A stretch of DNA of 64,000 nt from CAWAXW01 sp963786155 (GCA_963786155.1 CAWAXW010000006.1:186001-250000); one strand, 5' to 3'. Positions 43,040 to 53,797 are shown, counted from the stretch's first letter. Notes: generated by a model from the sequence alone, not told the origin. Numbers and translations: made by a program.

Positions 43040-44046
43040 ATGCGTTTCCAATCGGTTCGTTCGCGTCGTGTGCATCGCGTCGCATCCGTTGCGGCTTTGC
43101 TGGCTCTGTTGGGAGCCGCGCTCTCGTCACGGCGCCGCCAGCTCCGGCGGCGGTAACGGGGTTCCAGATCTCGGGCCTTCCCAACCCGATCGAGCAGGGG
43201 AAACCCGGCGGGTTCGAGGTGTACGCCCAAGACGAGAACGGCGTCGACACCACGTACCGAGGGACTGTGCACTTCACGTCGACCGACCAGAACGCGACCC
43301 TCCCCGCGGATTACACGTTTACGGCGGGCGACAACGGCTCTCACACATTCACGGGCGCTCAGGGCGTCACCTTTCGCACGGTCGGTAGCCAGATCTTGCG
43401 AGTGAATGATGTTTCGAATGTGGAGGCCAAAGGCGAGACAGAGACCGAAGTAATAGCGGGCGGTGCCGCGAGCTTCACCATCTTCGATGTGCGCGATCCG
43501 GTGGGATCCGGGGTTGCATCCAACGTGACGGTTGCGGCCTACAACCAGGACGGGTCCCTCGACACCGATTACACGGGCACTATCACCTTCACGTCGAGCG
43601 ACCCGGAAGCGATCCTTCCGAAGGATTACACGTTCGTGGCCGCCGACAACGGCGACCACACGTTCACGAACGCCCTCACTCTGAACACTGTGGGCGAGCA
43701 GTCGGTGAGCGTTGCCGACAAGGCCAACTCTTCCGTGACGGGCACTTTGACCGACATCACGGTCCGGGAGCGGGAGGACAGCTCCATCACGGTGAAGGCA
43801 AAGAAGACCGCAGAGAAACTCACGATCTCCGGGGTCGTGACACCGGCGCACGTCGGTGTACAGGTGTCGATCCTCGTGACCAAGGGCAGCAAGACTGTCG
43901 GGAACAAGAAGGCCGCCTTGAACGCTTCGAGTGCATACTCGGCGAAGTTCAAGCGGAAGGCCGGGGGCAACTGTCTGGCCAACGTCCGCTTCCCCGGCGA
44001 CGACGACACCAAGCCGGTCACGAAGACCTTGAGCTTCAAGTGTTAA
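43040..44046 (+). CDS. Secreted protein with two Ig-like repeats (frameshift in the signal peptide near 43131)
   Basis: An ATG at 43040 opens a signal peptide (MRFQSVRSRRVHRVASVAAL, LALLGAALS). The frame is lost near 43131; one added base joins it to APPAPAAVTGFQISGLPNPI and the long frame ending at 44046. The body has two repeats of about 95 residues with the pattern YxGTVHFTSTDxxATLPADYTF, xAGDNGSHTF, matching bacterial Ig-like domains found in surface proteins; then a C-terminal domain with one Cys pair (GNCLANV, SFKC). The ligand is unknown. It sits directly before the NTR-like gene. Confidence 0.75.
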
Positions 44047-44074
44047 CTGCGTAACCAGGGGTAGTTTGTTCAAT

Positions 44075-44485
44075 ATGAAACGTCGCCTCTTCGCCGTCCT
44101 CATGGTCGTCGGTTTGCTTCTGCCGGCCTGGGCCGAGCCCTGCTGGGCGTGCTCCTGTATCGAAACAACCAAGAAGGAGCAGGCTAAGCAGGCCGATGCG
44201 GTCTTCACCGGCCGGGTCGTTGAGATCCGGAATGGTCAAGAGGGTCAACTCAAGGTCCGTTTCAACGTGAGGAAGGTCTACAAGGGCGCCGTCAAGGAGA
44301 GCCAAGTCGTTCGCACGGCCAACAACGAGGCGGCCTGCGGGATCGAATTCGAGAGCGGGAAGCGCTACACGGTGTTCGCCGAGAAGAGCGACGGCAAGTA
44401 CCTCACCGGTCTGTGCTCGGGCACGAAGCGGGGCCGCATCGACCACAAGGAGTACGGCCTCCCGCCAGGCGAACCCCCCGAGTAG
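44075..44485 (+). CDS. Secreted NTR/TIMP-like domain protein
   Basis: 136 residues from the ATG at 44075 (a TTG 9 bases earlier is in frame). Signal peptide MKRRLFAVLMVVGLLLPAWA. The mature part starts with a Cys-rich segment (EPCWACSCIETTKKEQAKQA) and shows DAVFTGRVVEI, FNVRKVYKG, ACGIEFESGKRYTVFA and a final LCSGT, the layout of bacterial netrin/TIMP-like domains. Whether it inhibits a protease is unknown. It lies 28 bases after the Ig-like gene and ends 3 bases from the aconitase stop on the other strand. Confidence 0.75.
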   Translation: MKRRLFAVLMVVGLLLPAWAEPCWACSCIETTKKEQAKQADAVFTGRVVEIRNGQEGQLKVRFNVRKVYKGAVKESQVVRTANNEAACGIEFESGKRYTVFAEKSDGKYLTGLCSGTKRGRIDHKEYGLPPGEPPE

Positions 44486-44488
44486 CAG

Positions 44489-47279
44489 TTACTTGGTTTC
44501 GGCCAGCATCCGTCGTAGCACGAACCTCAGCACGCCACCGTGCTTGAAGTAGTCGAGTTCGACGTCCGAGTCGACGCGGCACTCGACGTTGAACTCCGTT
44601 TCTTCCCGTCGTCGGACGTGCGATGACCTTGAGCTCCGAATGCGGCTCGAGTCCTTCGGCGATCCCGGTGATGTCGAAGGTCTCCTTGCCGGTCTAAGCC
44701 CAGTGACTCAGCGTTCTCGTTGTTGATGAATTGCAGCGGCAGGATTCCCATCCCCACGAGGTTGCTGCGGTGGATCCGCTCGAAGGTCTCGGCGATCGCG
44801 GCCTTCGAACCCCGAGCAGCCGCGGCCCCTTGGCGGCCCAGTCCCGCGAGCTGCCCGAGCCGTACTCCTTGCCGGCGATGACGATGAGGGGCGTGCCTTC
44901 CGTTTCGTATCTCGCGACCGCGTCGTAGATGCGAGCCTCTCGTCGCCGCCGGGATGATTCGTCGTCCAGGCCCCCTCTTTGCCGAGGCGAGCTTGTTGCG
45001 CAGTCGGATGTTGGCGAACGTGCCGCGCATCATCACTTCGTGATTGCCGCGCCGCGAGCCGTAGCTGTTGAAGTCCGTGGGTTCGACCTCCGTGTCCTGC
45101 AGGTACTCACCGGCGGCCGACTTCGGTGGGATCGCACCGGCAGGCGAGATGTGATCGGTCGTGACCGAGTCGCCCACGAGACGAGCACCCGGGCGCCGGT
45201 GATGTCTGTAGGGGGTCAGGTTCTCGTCCAGGTCGTCGAAGAAGGACGGTTCCCGCACGTAGGTCGACTCGGGGTCCCATTCGTAGAGACGGCCGGTCGG
45301 CGACGGGAGCTCGGTCCAGTTCTCCTCGCCCTCGAAGACCTTGGCGTACTCCTCGGTCGAAGAACTCCGAGCTCGACCGCCTTCATCGCCTCGGTGATCT
45401 CCTCGGGGGTGGGCCACAGGTCCTTCAGATAGACGGGTTGCCCGTCGGAGTCCTCGCCCAATGGGTCCTTGGTGAGATCGATGTCGGCGCGTCCCGGCAA
45501 GCGCGAAACGCCACGACCAGCGGAGGCGATGCAAGGTAGCTGGCCTTCACCTGGGGATGGATGCGGCCCTCGAAGTTGCGGTTGCCCGAAAGCACGGACA
45601 CGACCGCGAGGTCGTGCTCGTCGATCGCGTCGGCGATCGGCTCGCGGTAGGGGACCGGAGTTGCCGATGCACGTCGTGCATCCGTAGCCGACCGATGAAG
45701 AAGCCGAGCTCCTCGAGGTGAGGCGATCAGACCCGCGCCTTCGAGGTATTCTCGTGACGACGCGCGATCCAGGCGCCAGGCAGGTCTTCACCCACGGCTT
45801 GCTCGTCAGCCCTCGCTCGACCGCCTTCTTGGCGAGAAGGCCGGCGCCCATCATCACCGACGGGTTGGAGGTGTTCGTGCAAGCTCGTGATCGCGGCGAT
45901 CACGACCGAGCCGTGCTTGAGGTTGATCGGTGCCCGTTGCCATCGTCGACGTGCGCTCTCCGATGGGTCCGTGGGGTGGGGGAGGTGCGACGGCTCGACA
46001 TTGCCTCCCTCGTTGAGGAAGCGTCCGAGGTCGATCTTGACCTCCCGGTCCCCGGCACTTCGTCCCTGTAGATCTCGGTGAAGCTGTCCCACACCTTGGA
46101 GAGCGTCGACCCGGTCCTGAGGCCGCCGAGGGCCGGCCACGCTCGGAACGACCTGTGCTCAGGTCGAGCTCCAGCGTCTCCGTGAACTCGGGATCGGGCG
46201 TGTCGTCCGGTGCGGAACATGCCCTGCTCCTTCGCGTACCGCTCGACCAGATCGATGAGCCTTCGGCATCGCGCCCGGTCAGCTGCATGTAGGTCAGCGT
46301 CTGCTCGTCGACCGGGAACAACGACGGCCGTGGCTCCGAACTCGGGCGACATGTTCGAGATCGTCGCCCGGTCGGCAACGGTGAGGTTCGACAAGTCCCT
46401 CGCCATAGAACTCGACGAACTTCCCGACGACGCCGTGATTGCGCAGCATCTCGGTGACGGTCAGCACGAGGTCGGTCGCGGTCACGCCGAGCTCCAGCGC
46501 GCCGGAGAAGCGGAAGCCGACGACCTTGGGAGTCAGCAGCGGCATCGGCTGGCCCAGCAGCGCGGCCTCGGCCTCGATGCCTCCGACGCCCCAGCCCAGG
46601 ACGCCGAGGCCGTTGATCATCGGCGTGTGCGAGTCGGTCCCTACCAGGGTGTCGGGAACGGCCAGCGGCGAGCCCTCGACGTCGATCGTTCGCACGACGT
46701 GGCCGAGGTGCTCGAGGTTCACCTGGTGGACGATCCCCATACCCGGCGGCACGACGCGGAAACCGGCGAAGGCTTGCTGCGCCCACTGAAGCAGCGAGTA
46801 GCGCTCGTGATTGCGTTCGTACTCGCGATCGACGTTGAACTTGAAGGCCCGAATCGTTGCCGAAGGCATCGACTTGGACCGAGTGGTCGATGACGAGATC
46901 GACGGGCACCAGGGGATCGACCGTGCTCGGGATCGCCGCCCTCCCGGTCGATCGCGGATCGCATCGCCGCGAGATCGACGACGGCCGGAACACCCGTGAA
47001 GTCCTGAAGGATCACGCGGGCCGGAGTGAAGGGGAACTCTCGATCCTCGATCGGCTTCTGGCCCCACGGAGCGAGCGCCAGAACCGTCTCCGGGGTCGCA
47101 TGCTCGGTTCCCGCGGAGCGGAGCAGGTTCTCGAGGAGGATCTTGACCGTCTTCGGGATCTTGGCCAGGTCCGCGCCATGTTCCTCGAGAGAGGCCAGAC
47201 TCATGTACGTGACGTCACCCGATCCGGTGCTGAGGGTCCGGCCCGCCCCTAGGGGATCTGCGTTGCTCGCTGCGGTCAT
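44489..47279 (-). pseudogene. acnA: Aconitate hydratase, many frameshifts
   Basis: About 930 codons, the size of AcnA/IRP1-type aconitase, from the ATG at 47279 to the TAA at 44489-44491 (LDYFKHGGVLRFVLRRMLAE). Recognisable pieces appear in order but in all three frames: FPFTPARVILQDFTGVPAVV; PLVPVDLVIDHSVQVDAFG; GMGIVHQVNLEHLGHVV; SNMSPEFGATAVV; VKIDLGRFLNEGGNVEPSHL; the cluster-ligand site GYGCTTCIGNSG. At the other Cys site an extra A near 45881 breaks SCTNTSNPSVMMG. At least a dozen single-base shifts are needed. Motifs are intact and almost no stops occur within the correct pieces, so sequence error or very recent damage is likely. Converts citrate to isocitrate when whole. Confidence 0.88.
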
Positions 47280-47403
47280 ATCGCCTCCTGGATGTCTTCG
47301 AGGCCCGTGGTTCTTGCTCTCGAACCAACCTATCGCGGCGGTTGGACCCCCTCAGATGGCGCCCTTTAAGGCATTTCTTAGGTGAAAGCTCGAAACTCAA
47401 GAG

Positions 47404-48093
47404 ATGGCTAAGGCTCGCATCCTCGTTGCAGACGATGAACCCGCGGTTCGCACCGCTCTCGAACGCGCGCTGAAGGTCGATGGATACGAGATCGAGCTGG
47501 CGATCGACGGTACTGCCGCGCTCGAGAAGGTTGCGTCCGGCCGGCCCGACGCGATCGTCCTCGACATCCTGATGCCCGGGATGGACGGCCTCGAGGTTTG
47601 CCGCCGGCTGCGCAAGGAGGGCAACGACGTCCCCATCCTCTTGCTCACCGCGCGTGATGCGATCGAGGATCGGGTGGCCGGGCTCGATGCCGGCGCGGAC
47701 GATTACCTGGTCAAGCCGTTCGCGTTGCAAGAGTTGCTGGCGCGGGTGCGCGCCCTGTTGCGGCGCTCGGGGCCCGCGGAGGAGGGCGGCGTCCTTCGCT
47801 TTGCGGACCTGAGCCTCGACCCAACGTCGCATGAAGCGCGCCGTGGGGAGCGGGCGCTCGAGCTCACCAGGACCGAGTGGTCGCTACTCGAACTGTTCAT
47901 GGCGCACCCCCGGCAGGTACTTACCCGGTCGGTGATCTTCGACCGGGTATGGGGTTTTGACTTCGGTCCCAACTCCAACTCTCTCGAGGTTTACATCGGG
48001 TACCTGCGGCGAAAGACCGAGGCTGAGGGGGAACCTCGGTTGATACAGACGGTCCGGGGAGTGGGCTACGTGCTCCGCGACCCCACCGACTAG
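47404..48093 (+). CDS. OmpR/PhoB-family response regulator
   Basis: 229 residues. Receiver domain 1-120 with acidic pocket D10-D11, phosphoacceptor D54 (IVLDILMPGMDG), and K104 (YLVKPF). Winged-helix DNA-binding domain at about 130-227 (ELTRTEWSLLELFMAHPRQV, LEVYIGYLRRKTE, TVRGVGYVLR). Close in layout to MprA/PrrA-type regulators. Its stop overlaps the GTG of the kinase gene by one base, so the pair is coupled. Divergent from aconitase, with 124 bases between. Confidence 0.95.
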   Translation: MAKARILVADDEPAVRTALERALKVDGYEIELAIDGTAALEKVASGRPDAIVLDILMPGMDGLEVCRRLRKEGNDVPILLLTARDAIEDRVAGLDAGADDYLVKPFALQELLARVRALLRRSGPAEEGGVLRFADLSLDPTSHEARRGERALELTRTEWSLLELFMAHPRQVLTRSVIFDRVWGFDFGPNSNSLEVYIGYLRRKTEAEGEPRLIQTVRGVGYVLRDPTD

Positions 48094-49439
48094 TGAGCTT
48101 CAAACGCAGGCTGATCCTGTTCTCCGCGGTGGCGGTGAGCGTGGCGATCGTCCTGGGATCTGTCGCCGTGTTCTTCATCGTGCGCGGCCAGCTTCGCCGT
48201 CAGGTCGACAGGGCTTTGATCGAGCTCCATGAGGACGTAACTGCATCTCTCCCGCCGGGGAGCCTCGACCTTTCCTCGATGCCGCCGGGGACGATCGCCC
48301 TGCCGTTAGCCCCGGTCGGCGGTGCTCGCGGGTACGCGCAGTTCGTGAACTTCCAGGGCGTAACCCAGTCGCTGCGTGGCGGCGATGGCTTGATCCCCTC
48401 CTCGCAGCGAGCCCTCGCCGTTGCAGCCGGCGAGGAGGACGCGTACTTCACCGACCGCAGCGTGAACGGTGTGCACGCCCGGGTCTTCACCGCCCCACTG
48501 GTCCCCGGACTTGCATTGCAGACCGCGAGGCCGCTGAGCGAAGTCGACTCGGTGATGAAGGAGATCGGGTTGGTACTCGTCCTCGTGGCCGCTTCGGGGG
48601 TCGCCCTCGCCGCGGGCCTCGGCTGGGTTGTGGCGCGCTCGGCCCTCATGCCGGTTGCACGGATGACGGCAACGGCTGAACGGGTGACGACGACCGGGGA
48701 TCTCACGCAGAGGATCGAGGTCGGCGGAACGGACGAGCTCGCCCGGCTGGCGTCGAGCTTCAACTCCATGCTCGAGGCGCTCGAGACCTCCCTCGGCAAC
48801 CAACGTCAGCTCGTGATGGATGCATCGCACGAATTGCGGACCCCCCTGACGAGTGTCCGCACCAACATGGAAGTGCTTCAACGGGGAGGGCTGCCCGAGG
48901 ACGAGCAGATCAAGATCGTTGCCGACGTGATCGCCCAGCTCGAGGAATTGAGCGTGTTGATCAACGACCTCGTCGAGCTTGCGCGTGGTCAGGAGCAGCA
49001 GCTCCCCTACGAAGACGTGCGTCTCGATCTGCTCGTCGCCGATGCCGTGGAGAGACAGCGCAGGTACTCACCCCACGTCGAATTCGATCTGGACTCCGAC
49101 GAGACCACCGTCCGAGGTGTGGCGTCACGCCTCGAGAGAGCCGTCACCAACCTGCTCGATAACGCCGCCAAGTGGAGCCCGCCGCAAGCGCGCGTGGAAG
49201 TCGTCGTCCGAGATGGGCAGGTCTCCGTGCGTGACCACGGTCCGGGCGTCTCGGCCGACGACCTGCCTCACCTCTTCGAGCGGTTCTACAGAGCCCCGGC
49301 CGCCCGGAGCCTTCCCGGCTCTGGCTTGGGGCTGGCCATCGTTCGCCAGATCGTCGAGTCGCATGGGGGCCGCGTGTTCGCCGAATCCCCGGAGGGCGGC
49401 GGAGCGCTCTTCTGCGTCGCACTGCCTGATAGCTCGTAG
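48093..49439 (+). CDS. Two-component sensor histidine kinase
   Basis: 448 residues from a GTG. TM1 at about 8-28, an extracytoplasmic domain of about 125 residues, TM2 near 155-178 (LVLVLVAASGVALAAGLGWV), HAMP, HisKA with H246 (DASHELRTPLTSVRTNMEVL), and HATPase with N (NLLDNAAKW), DHGPGV and GSGLGLAIV boxes. The signal is unknown. Likely partner of the regulator just upstream; zwf starts 11 bases downstream and may share the transcript. Confidence 0.95.
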   Translation: MSFKRRLILFSAVAVSVAIVLGSVAVFFIVRGQLRRQVDRALIELHEDVTASLPPGSLDLSSMPPGTIALPLAPVGGARGYAQFVNFQGVTQSLRGGDGLIPSSQRALAVAAGEEDAYFTDRSVNGVHARVFTAPLVPGLALQTARPLSEVDSVMKEIGLVLVLVAASGVALAAGLGWVVARSALMPVARMTATAERVTTTGDLTQRIEVGGTDELARLASSFNSMLEALETSLGNQRQLVMDASHELRTPLTSVRTNMEVLQRGGLPEDEQIKIVADVIAQLEELSVLINDLVELARGQEQQLPYEDVRLDLLVADAVERQRRYSPHVEFDLDSDETTVRGVASRLERAVTNLLDNAAKWSPPQARVEVVVRDGQVSVRDHGPGVSADDLPHLFERFYRAPAARSLPGSGLGLAIVRQIVESHGGRVFAESPEGGGALFCVALPDSS

Positions 49440-49450
49440 GGTCGGTCGGT

Positions 49451-50878
49451 ATGGACCCGTCCGAGAGGCCTCCCGATCACGCGATCGTCATCTTCGGAGG
49501 CAACGGGGACCTGTCGAAGCGCAAGCTCATGCCCGCGCTGTACCACCTCGAGAAGGCGGGTCTCATGCCGGACGAGTACCGGGTGATCGGCAACTCCCGC
49601 AAACCCTTCTCCACCGAACAGTTCATCGAGTTCGCGCGCGAGGCGATCGATGAGTTCGGTAAGGGTGACTACGACGACCGGGCGTGGCAGCGGCTATCGG
49701 AGCGGCTCACATACGTGTCACACGAGTTCAAGCCCGGCGACACGCAACCGCTGGAGGACGCGATCGCGGATGCGACCTCCGCCCTGGGAGAAGGAGCCCA
49801 CAACCTCTTCTACCTGTCGATCCCGCCAGACTCGTTCGCGACGGTCACGGAAGCGATCGGTGAATCCGGCCTGAATCGATCGGCGCGGGTCGTGTTCGAG
49901 AAGCCATTCGGAATGGACCTGAAATCATTCAAGGAGCTCGATGCGATCGTTCGCCGGGTCCTCGATGAATCTCAGATCTTCACGATCGACCATTTCCTCG
50001 GCAAAGAGACGGTCCAGAACATCCTTGCTCTTCGTTTTGCGAATGGGATGTTCGAGCCGGTGTGGAATCGGCACCACGTCGATCACGTCCAGATCGATAT
50101 CCCCGAGGAGCTGGGCATAGGAACGCGCGCCGGCTTCTACGAGAAGACCGGCGCCTTCCGCGACATGGTGGTTACCCATCTGTTCCAGGTGCTCAGCTAC
50201 GTCGCCATGGAACCCCCCGCAACCTTCGAGCCGAAGTTCCTCCACGACGAGGCGGTCAAGGTCTTCGAGTCGATGCTCGAGATGGATCCGAAGGACGTCG
50301 TGCGCGGCCAGTACGAGGGCTACAGGTCGGAGGAAGATGTCGCCGACGACTCCGACACCGACACCTTCACCGCGGGGCGTGTGTGGATCGACAACTGGAG
50401 GTGGTCGGGAGTCCCCTTCTACCTGCGCACGGGCAAGCGGCTGGCGGAGCGACGATCCACTGTGACTCTCGCCTTCAAGGAACCGCCCCGCCGGATGTTC
50501 AAGGAGATCGACACCGAGGAGTTCGGCCACGACCACCTGACCCTCGAGCTCGGCCCCAACGAGGGCATCGCCATCACATTTCTAGCGAAGCTTCCCGGTC
50601 CCGACATCACCCTTGCCCCCGCGAGCATGAAGTTCGACTACGGCGGCAGCTTCCAAGCCGAGACTCTCGATGCCTACGAACGGTTGCTACACGACGCGCT
50701 GATGGGCGACCCGACCCTGTTCACCCGAGGCGACGGGATCGAGCGTGTATGGGAAGTCGTGCAACCGGTCCTCGACGATCCGCCGCCCCTGCGCACCTAC
50801 GAGGCGGGATCGTGGGGCCCGACCGAAGCCGACGAGCTCATCGCCCCCCGGACGTGGCACCTCCCCGCCCACCACTAA
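49451..50878 (+). CDS. zwf: Glucose-6-phosphate 1-dehydrogenase
   Basis: 475 residues. Dinucleotide-binding motif GGNGDLSKRKLMPALYHL near 17-34; active-site signature TIDHFLGKETVQNI; VIFEKPFG-type VVFEKPFGMDL; C-terminal YERLLHDALMGDPTLFTRGD. First step of the oxidative pentose phosphate pathway. No frameshift. It is convergent with hemQ. Confidence 0.96.
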   Translation: MDPSERPPDHAIVIFGGNGDLSKRKLMPALYHLEKAGLMPDEYRVIGNSRKPFSTEQFIEFAREAIDEFGKGDYDDRAWQRLSERLTYVSHEFKPGDTQPLEDAIADATSALGEGAHNLFYLSIPPDSFATVTEAIGESGLNRSARVVFEKPFGMDLKSFKELDAIVRRVLDESQIFTIDHFLGKETVQNILALRFANGMFEPVWNRHHVDHVQIDIPEELGIGTRAGFYEKTGAFRDMVVTHLFQVLSYVAMEPPATFEPKFLHDEAVKVFESMLEMDPKDVVRGQYEGYRSEEDVADDSDTDTFTAGRVWIDNWRWSGVPFYLRTGKRLAERRSTVTLAFKEPPRRMFKEIDTEEFGHDHLTLELGPNEGIAITFLAKLPGPDITLAPASMKFDYGGSFQAETLDAYERLLHDALMGDPTLFTRGDGIERVWEVVQPVLDDPPPLRTYEAGSWGPTEADELIAPRTWHLPAHH

Positions 50879-50886
50879 GTGGAGCA

Positions 50887-51522
50887 CTAAATGAGCGGTG
50901 CCAGCACCTCGGAGAGCTCTTTGCGGATGCCGGCGTAGAACGGGACTTCGACCTTGGTGTATCGCCGGGCTTCCGTCGCGCGCAGCCTGCGGATGAGCTC
51001 GACGATCCGTTCGGGCCCATCGGCCTCGAACGCGAGGATCCATTCGTAGTCCGTAAGGCCGAACGAGGTCGTGGTGTTGGCGAGCACGTCGGGGAACTCT
51101 CGCCCCGCCTCGCCATGCTCGCGCAGGAACTTGCCGCGATCGTTGGGCTCGAGCAAGTACCACTCCGGCGTGCGCACGAACGGATAAACCGAGACGTACT
51201 TCTTGGGAGCCTCGCCCTTCGCGAACGCCGGGAGGTGGTCCTTGGCAAACTCCGCGGGCTGGACGAGGCCCAGGAACGTGTCGACCACGTTCAAGTACCG
51301 GCCCAGGTCGCCGACCGCAGTCTGGGCTTTGTCGACGGAATCGACCACCAGCCACATGAGCACGTCGGCCTTGGCGGTGAACCCGATGGTCGAGTACGTC
51401 CCGCGCACTTCGTAGGAGTCGAGTATCGACCCGACCTCCGCGACGAGGTCTCTGCTATCCCGCCCTTTCGGGGTCAGTCCCTTGAACACCGGATAGGAGG
51501 CGACTACGAGTTCTTCTGGCAT
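50887..51522 (-). CDS. hemQ: Coproheme decarboxylase (HemQ/ChdC)
   Basis: 211 residues from the ATG at 51522 (MPEELVVASYPVFKGL). Chlorite-dismutase-like fold; KYVSVYPFVRTPEWYLL contains the Tyr region and FLREHGEAGREF the His region that contact coproheme in this family. It oxidatively decarboxylates coproheme to haem b, the last step of the coproporphyrin route. Last gene of the haem run and 4 bases from the end of hemG. A longer in-frame start upstream lies inside hemG and is not used. Confidence 0.94.
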   Translation of the reverse strand: MPEELVVASYPVFKGLTPKGRDSRDLVAEVGSILDSYEVRGTYSTIGFTAKADVLMWLVVDSVDKAQTAVGDLGRYLNVVDTFLGLVQPAEFAKDHLPAFAKGEAPKKYVSVYPFVRTPEWYLLEPNDRGKFLREHGEAGREFPDVLANTTTSFGLTDYEWILAFEADGPERIVELIRRLRATEARRYTKVEVPFYAGIRKELSEVLAPLI

Positions 51523-51526
51523 GTCC

Positions 51527-52892
51527 TCAGCGTATCGCCGCGGACCTGGTGGCCTTGACGGCGGCCGCGCGGGCCTGCCGGACGCAGTCGGGGATGCCCG
51601 AGCCTCGGTAGCCCGCGCCCGCCGGGAAGATCGCGTGCGCCTCGAGCCTGGACTCGATCTGGGCGATGCGATCGAGATGGCCGACGCGGTACTGGGGCAT
51701 CGCACGTTCCCAGCGGAAGACCCGGCTCTCGTCGGGCTGGGCTTCGATCCCGGCTATCGCGCGGAGCTCCGCGGTTGCGGCTTTCACGAGAGCCGCGTCG
51801 GTGAGGTCGAGGCTGCGCTCGCCCGCGGCACGCCCGACGAAGGCGCGCACCACTGCGCTGTTCTCGGGAGCCGACCCCGGCCACTTGGCCGAGTACCAGG
51901 TGAACGCGGCCAATGTCGTCCCTTCGCTGCGGGGGATCAGAACCCCACTCACGCCGGGCGGCACGATGACTGCGCGCTCGGGGAACGTCAACGTCAGGAT
52001 CGCCACGCTTGCGTACTCGACCGCGTTCAACAGTTCGCTCGCGGCGGCGTCGAGGCCCACGACCATTCCCCCGGCCACGAAAGCGGGAACGGCGAGGATC
52101 ACCGCCTCGAACCGGTGAGAAGCTCCGCCCACCACGACAGTGGGCCCTGCCTCGATCCGCTCTACACGAGAACCCGAGACCACCGTTACGCGCTCGCCCA
52201 GCGAGCCGGCGAGACGATCGACGAGGGTCTGCATGCCGCCGCGCAGTCCGAGGAAGGGCGGCGGGCCGAGATCGACGTTGCCGGCCCGGCGCGCCGCCGC
52301 GAGACCTGTCAGCAGGCTGCGGTGCTTGCGGGCGATCTCGTCGATCTGAGGGGTGGCCGCGGCGAGGCTCATCTCGTCCGGGTCGCCGGCGCGCGTCCCC
52401 GCCAGCACCGGATCGACCAGGGCATCCAGGGCCTCCGGCCCTAACCTGCTCCGAGCGAACGATCCAACCGACACATCGGGCCCGCTCAATGGACGCCTCG
52501 AGAAGATGTCGCCGTAGGCGCGCAGCGCACCGGGGAGGGAGACGAGCCCTGCCCGCGCGGCGCGCATGGGCGACGAGGGGAACCCATAGGGGAACCCGTG
52601 AGGGAGCCGATGCATCCGGCCGCGACGTGTGAATCAACGCGCCGAAAACCGAGGGTGCAACCAGGTCCGGCCCAAGCCCGAGCTCACGACAGAGCGCGGG
52701 CACCGTGTCGTCGCGTGCGAGGAAGGCATCGGGACCCGCCTCGATCGAGTGCTCGTCGTCAGAGGCCGTGAGGATCTTCCCGCCCAGCCGGTCGGAGGCC
52801 TCGAAGAGCGTGACGTCGGCTCCTTGAGACACCAACTCCCGCGCCGCGACGAGCCCGGTGATGCCTCCGCCGATCACGGCCACGGTGCTCAA
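51527..52892 (-). CDS. hemG: Coproporphyrinogen III oxidase HemG/HemY-type (one frameshift near 52620)
   Basis: Start MSTVAVIGGGITGLVAARELVS-type FAD-binding GxGxxG at the N-terminus, then TLFEASDRLGGKI. The frame breaks after ALIHTS near 52620; the next frame continues with MHRLPHGFPYGFPSSPM and runs to 51527. One extra base explains it (repaired length 454, normal). The C-terminal part has IFPAGAGYRGSGIPDCVRQA, the usual FAD signature. In actinobacteria it oxidises coproporphyrinogen III to coproporphyrin III. ATGA overlap with hemH. Confidence 0.93.
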
Positions 52893-53797
52893 GTGCGTTC
52901 GAGGGCCCGCCGCGCCACGCCCGCAAGCACGTCAAGGAATCGAGCGTCGTCGTTTGGGGCACGTGTGCGCGCGAATGCGAGCCCAAGGTCGCGTGCAAGC
53001 GCCGAGGCTTCGACGTCGAGGTCGTACAGGACTTCGAGGTGATCTGCGACGAAGCCGCAGGGGCACACGACCACGGCGCGGCGACCACCTGCTGCGAGTG
53101 CCGAGATCATCTCGGTCACATCGGGACCCAGCCAGGGCACGCCGGTCTTGCCCGCGCTCTGCCACCCGACGTCATAGTGCTCGAGGCCGGCGGCCCCCGC
53201 GACCGCATCCGCGGTCTCACGCAGCTGGCGGGGATATGGGTCTCCGGCCTCCACGATCTTGGCGGGAAGGCTGTGCGCCGTGAACAAGACGACGGCCTCC
53301 TCGCGAACTTCGGCGGGGAGAGCCGCGATGGCCTCGCTCACCGCATCCGCGAGCCACGACACGTAACCCGCCTCGAGGTGCCAGCTCTCGATCATCTCGA
53401 GCTTTCCTTCCCAGCCTTGCTCGGCTGCGGCGTTGGCGGCTTGGCGCGCGTATTCGCCGATGCTCATGCTCGAGTAGTGCGGAGCCAGCACCAGTCCGAC
53501 CGAGCGTTCGACGCCGGCCTCCGCGAGTGCGGCAATGCCGTCGGGTATGAACGGCGACGCATGCTTCTGACCGACGAACGCGGGGATCCCGAGGCGCGCC
53601 CCGATCCCATCCGCTTGAGCGCGCGTGATCTCTAGCAGAGGAGAGCGCCCTCCGATCGCGCGATATCTCGATCGGAGATCTTCGACCTGCTCGGGAGCAG
53701 GAGGCCGTCCGCGCCGGATGTGGGTGTAGTAAGCCTCGACGTCGTCCAAGTCGCGCGCCGTTCCGTAAGCCATGACCAAGATGCCGGCCTCAGGCAT
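52889..53797 (-). CDS. hemH: Coproporphyrin III ferrochelatase
   Basis: 302 residues from the ATG at 53797 (MPEAGILVMAYGTARDLDDV). PHYSSMSIGEYARQA, VLFTAHSLPAKIVEAGDPYP and DVGWQSAGKTGVPWLGPDV are the family motifs. It inserts iron into coproporphyrin III (CpfC role), given hemQ in the same operon. Start overlaps the hemE stop by 8 bases; stop overlaps the hemG start by 4. Confidence 0.95.
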   Translation of the reverse strand: MPEAGILVMAYGTARDLDDVEAYYTHIRRGRPPAPEQVEDLRSRYRAIGGRSPLLEITRAQADGIGARLGIPAFVGQKHASPFIPDGIAALAEAGVERSVGLVLAPHYSSMSIGEYARQAANAAAEQGWEGKLEMIESWHLEAGYVSWLADAVSEAIAALPAEVREEAVVLFTAHSLPAKIVEAGDPYPRQLRETADAVAGAAGLEHYDVGWQSAGKTGVPWLGPDVTEMISALAAGGRRAVVVCPCGFVADHLEVLYDLDVEASALARDLGLAFARTRAPNDDARFLDVLAGVARRALERT

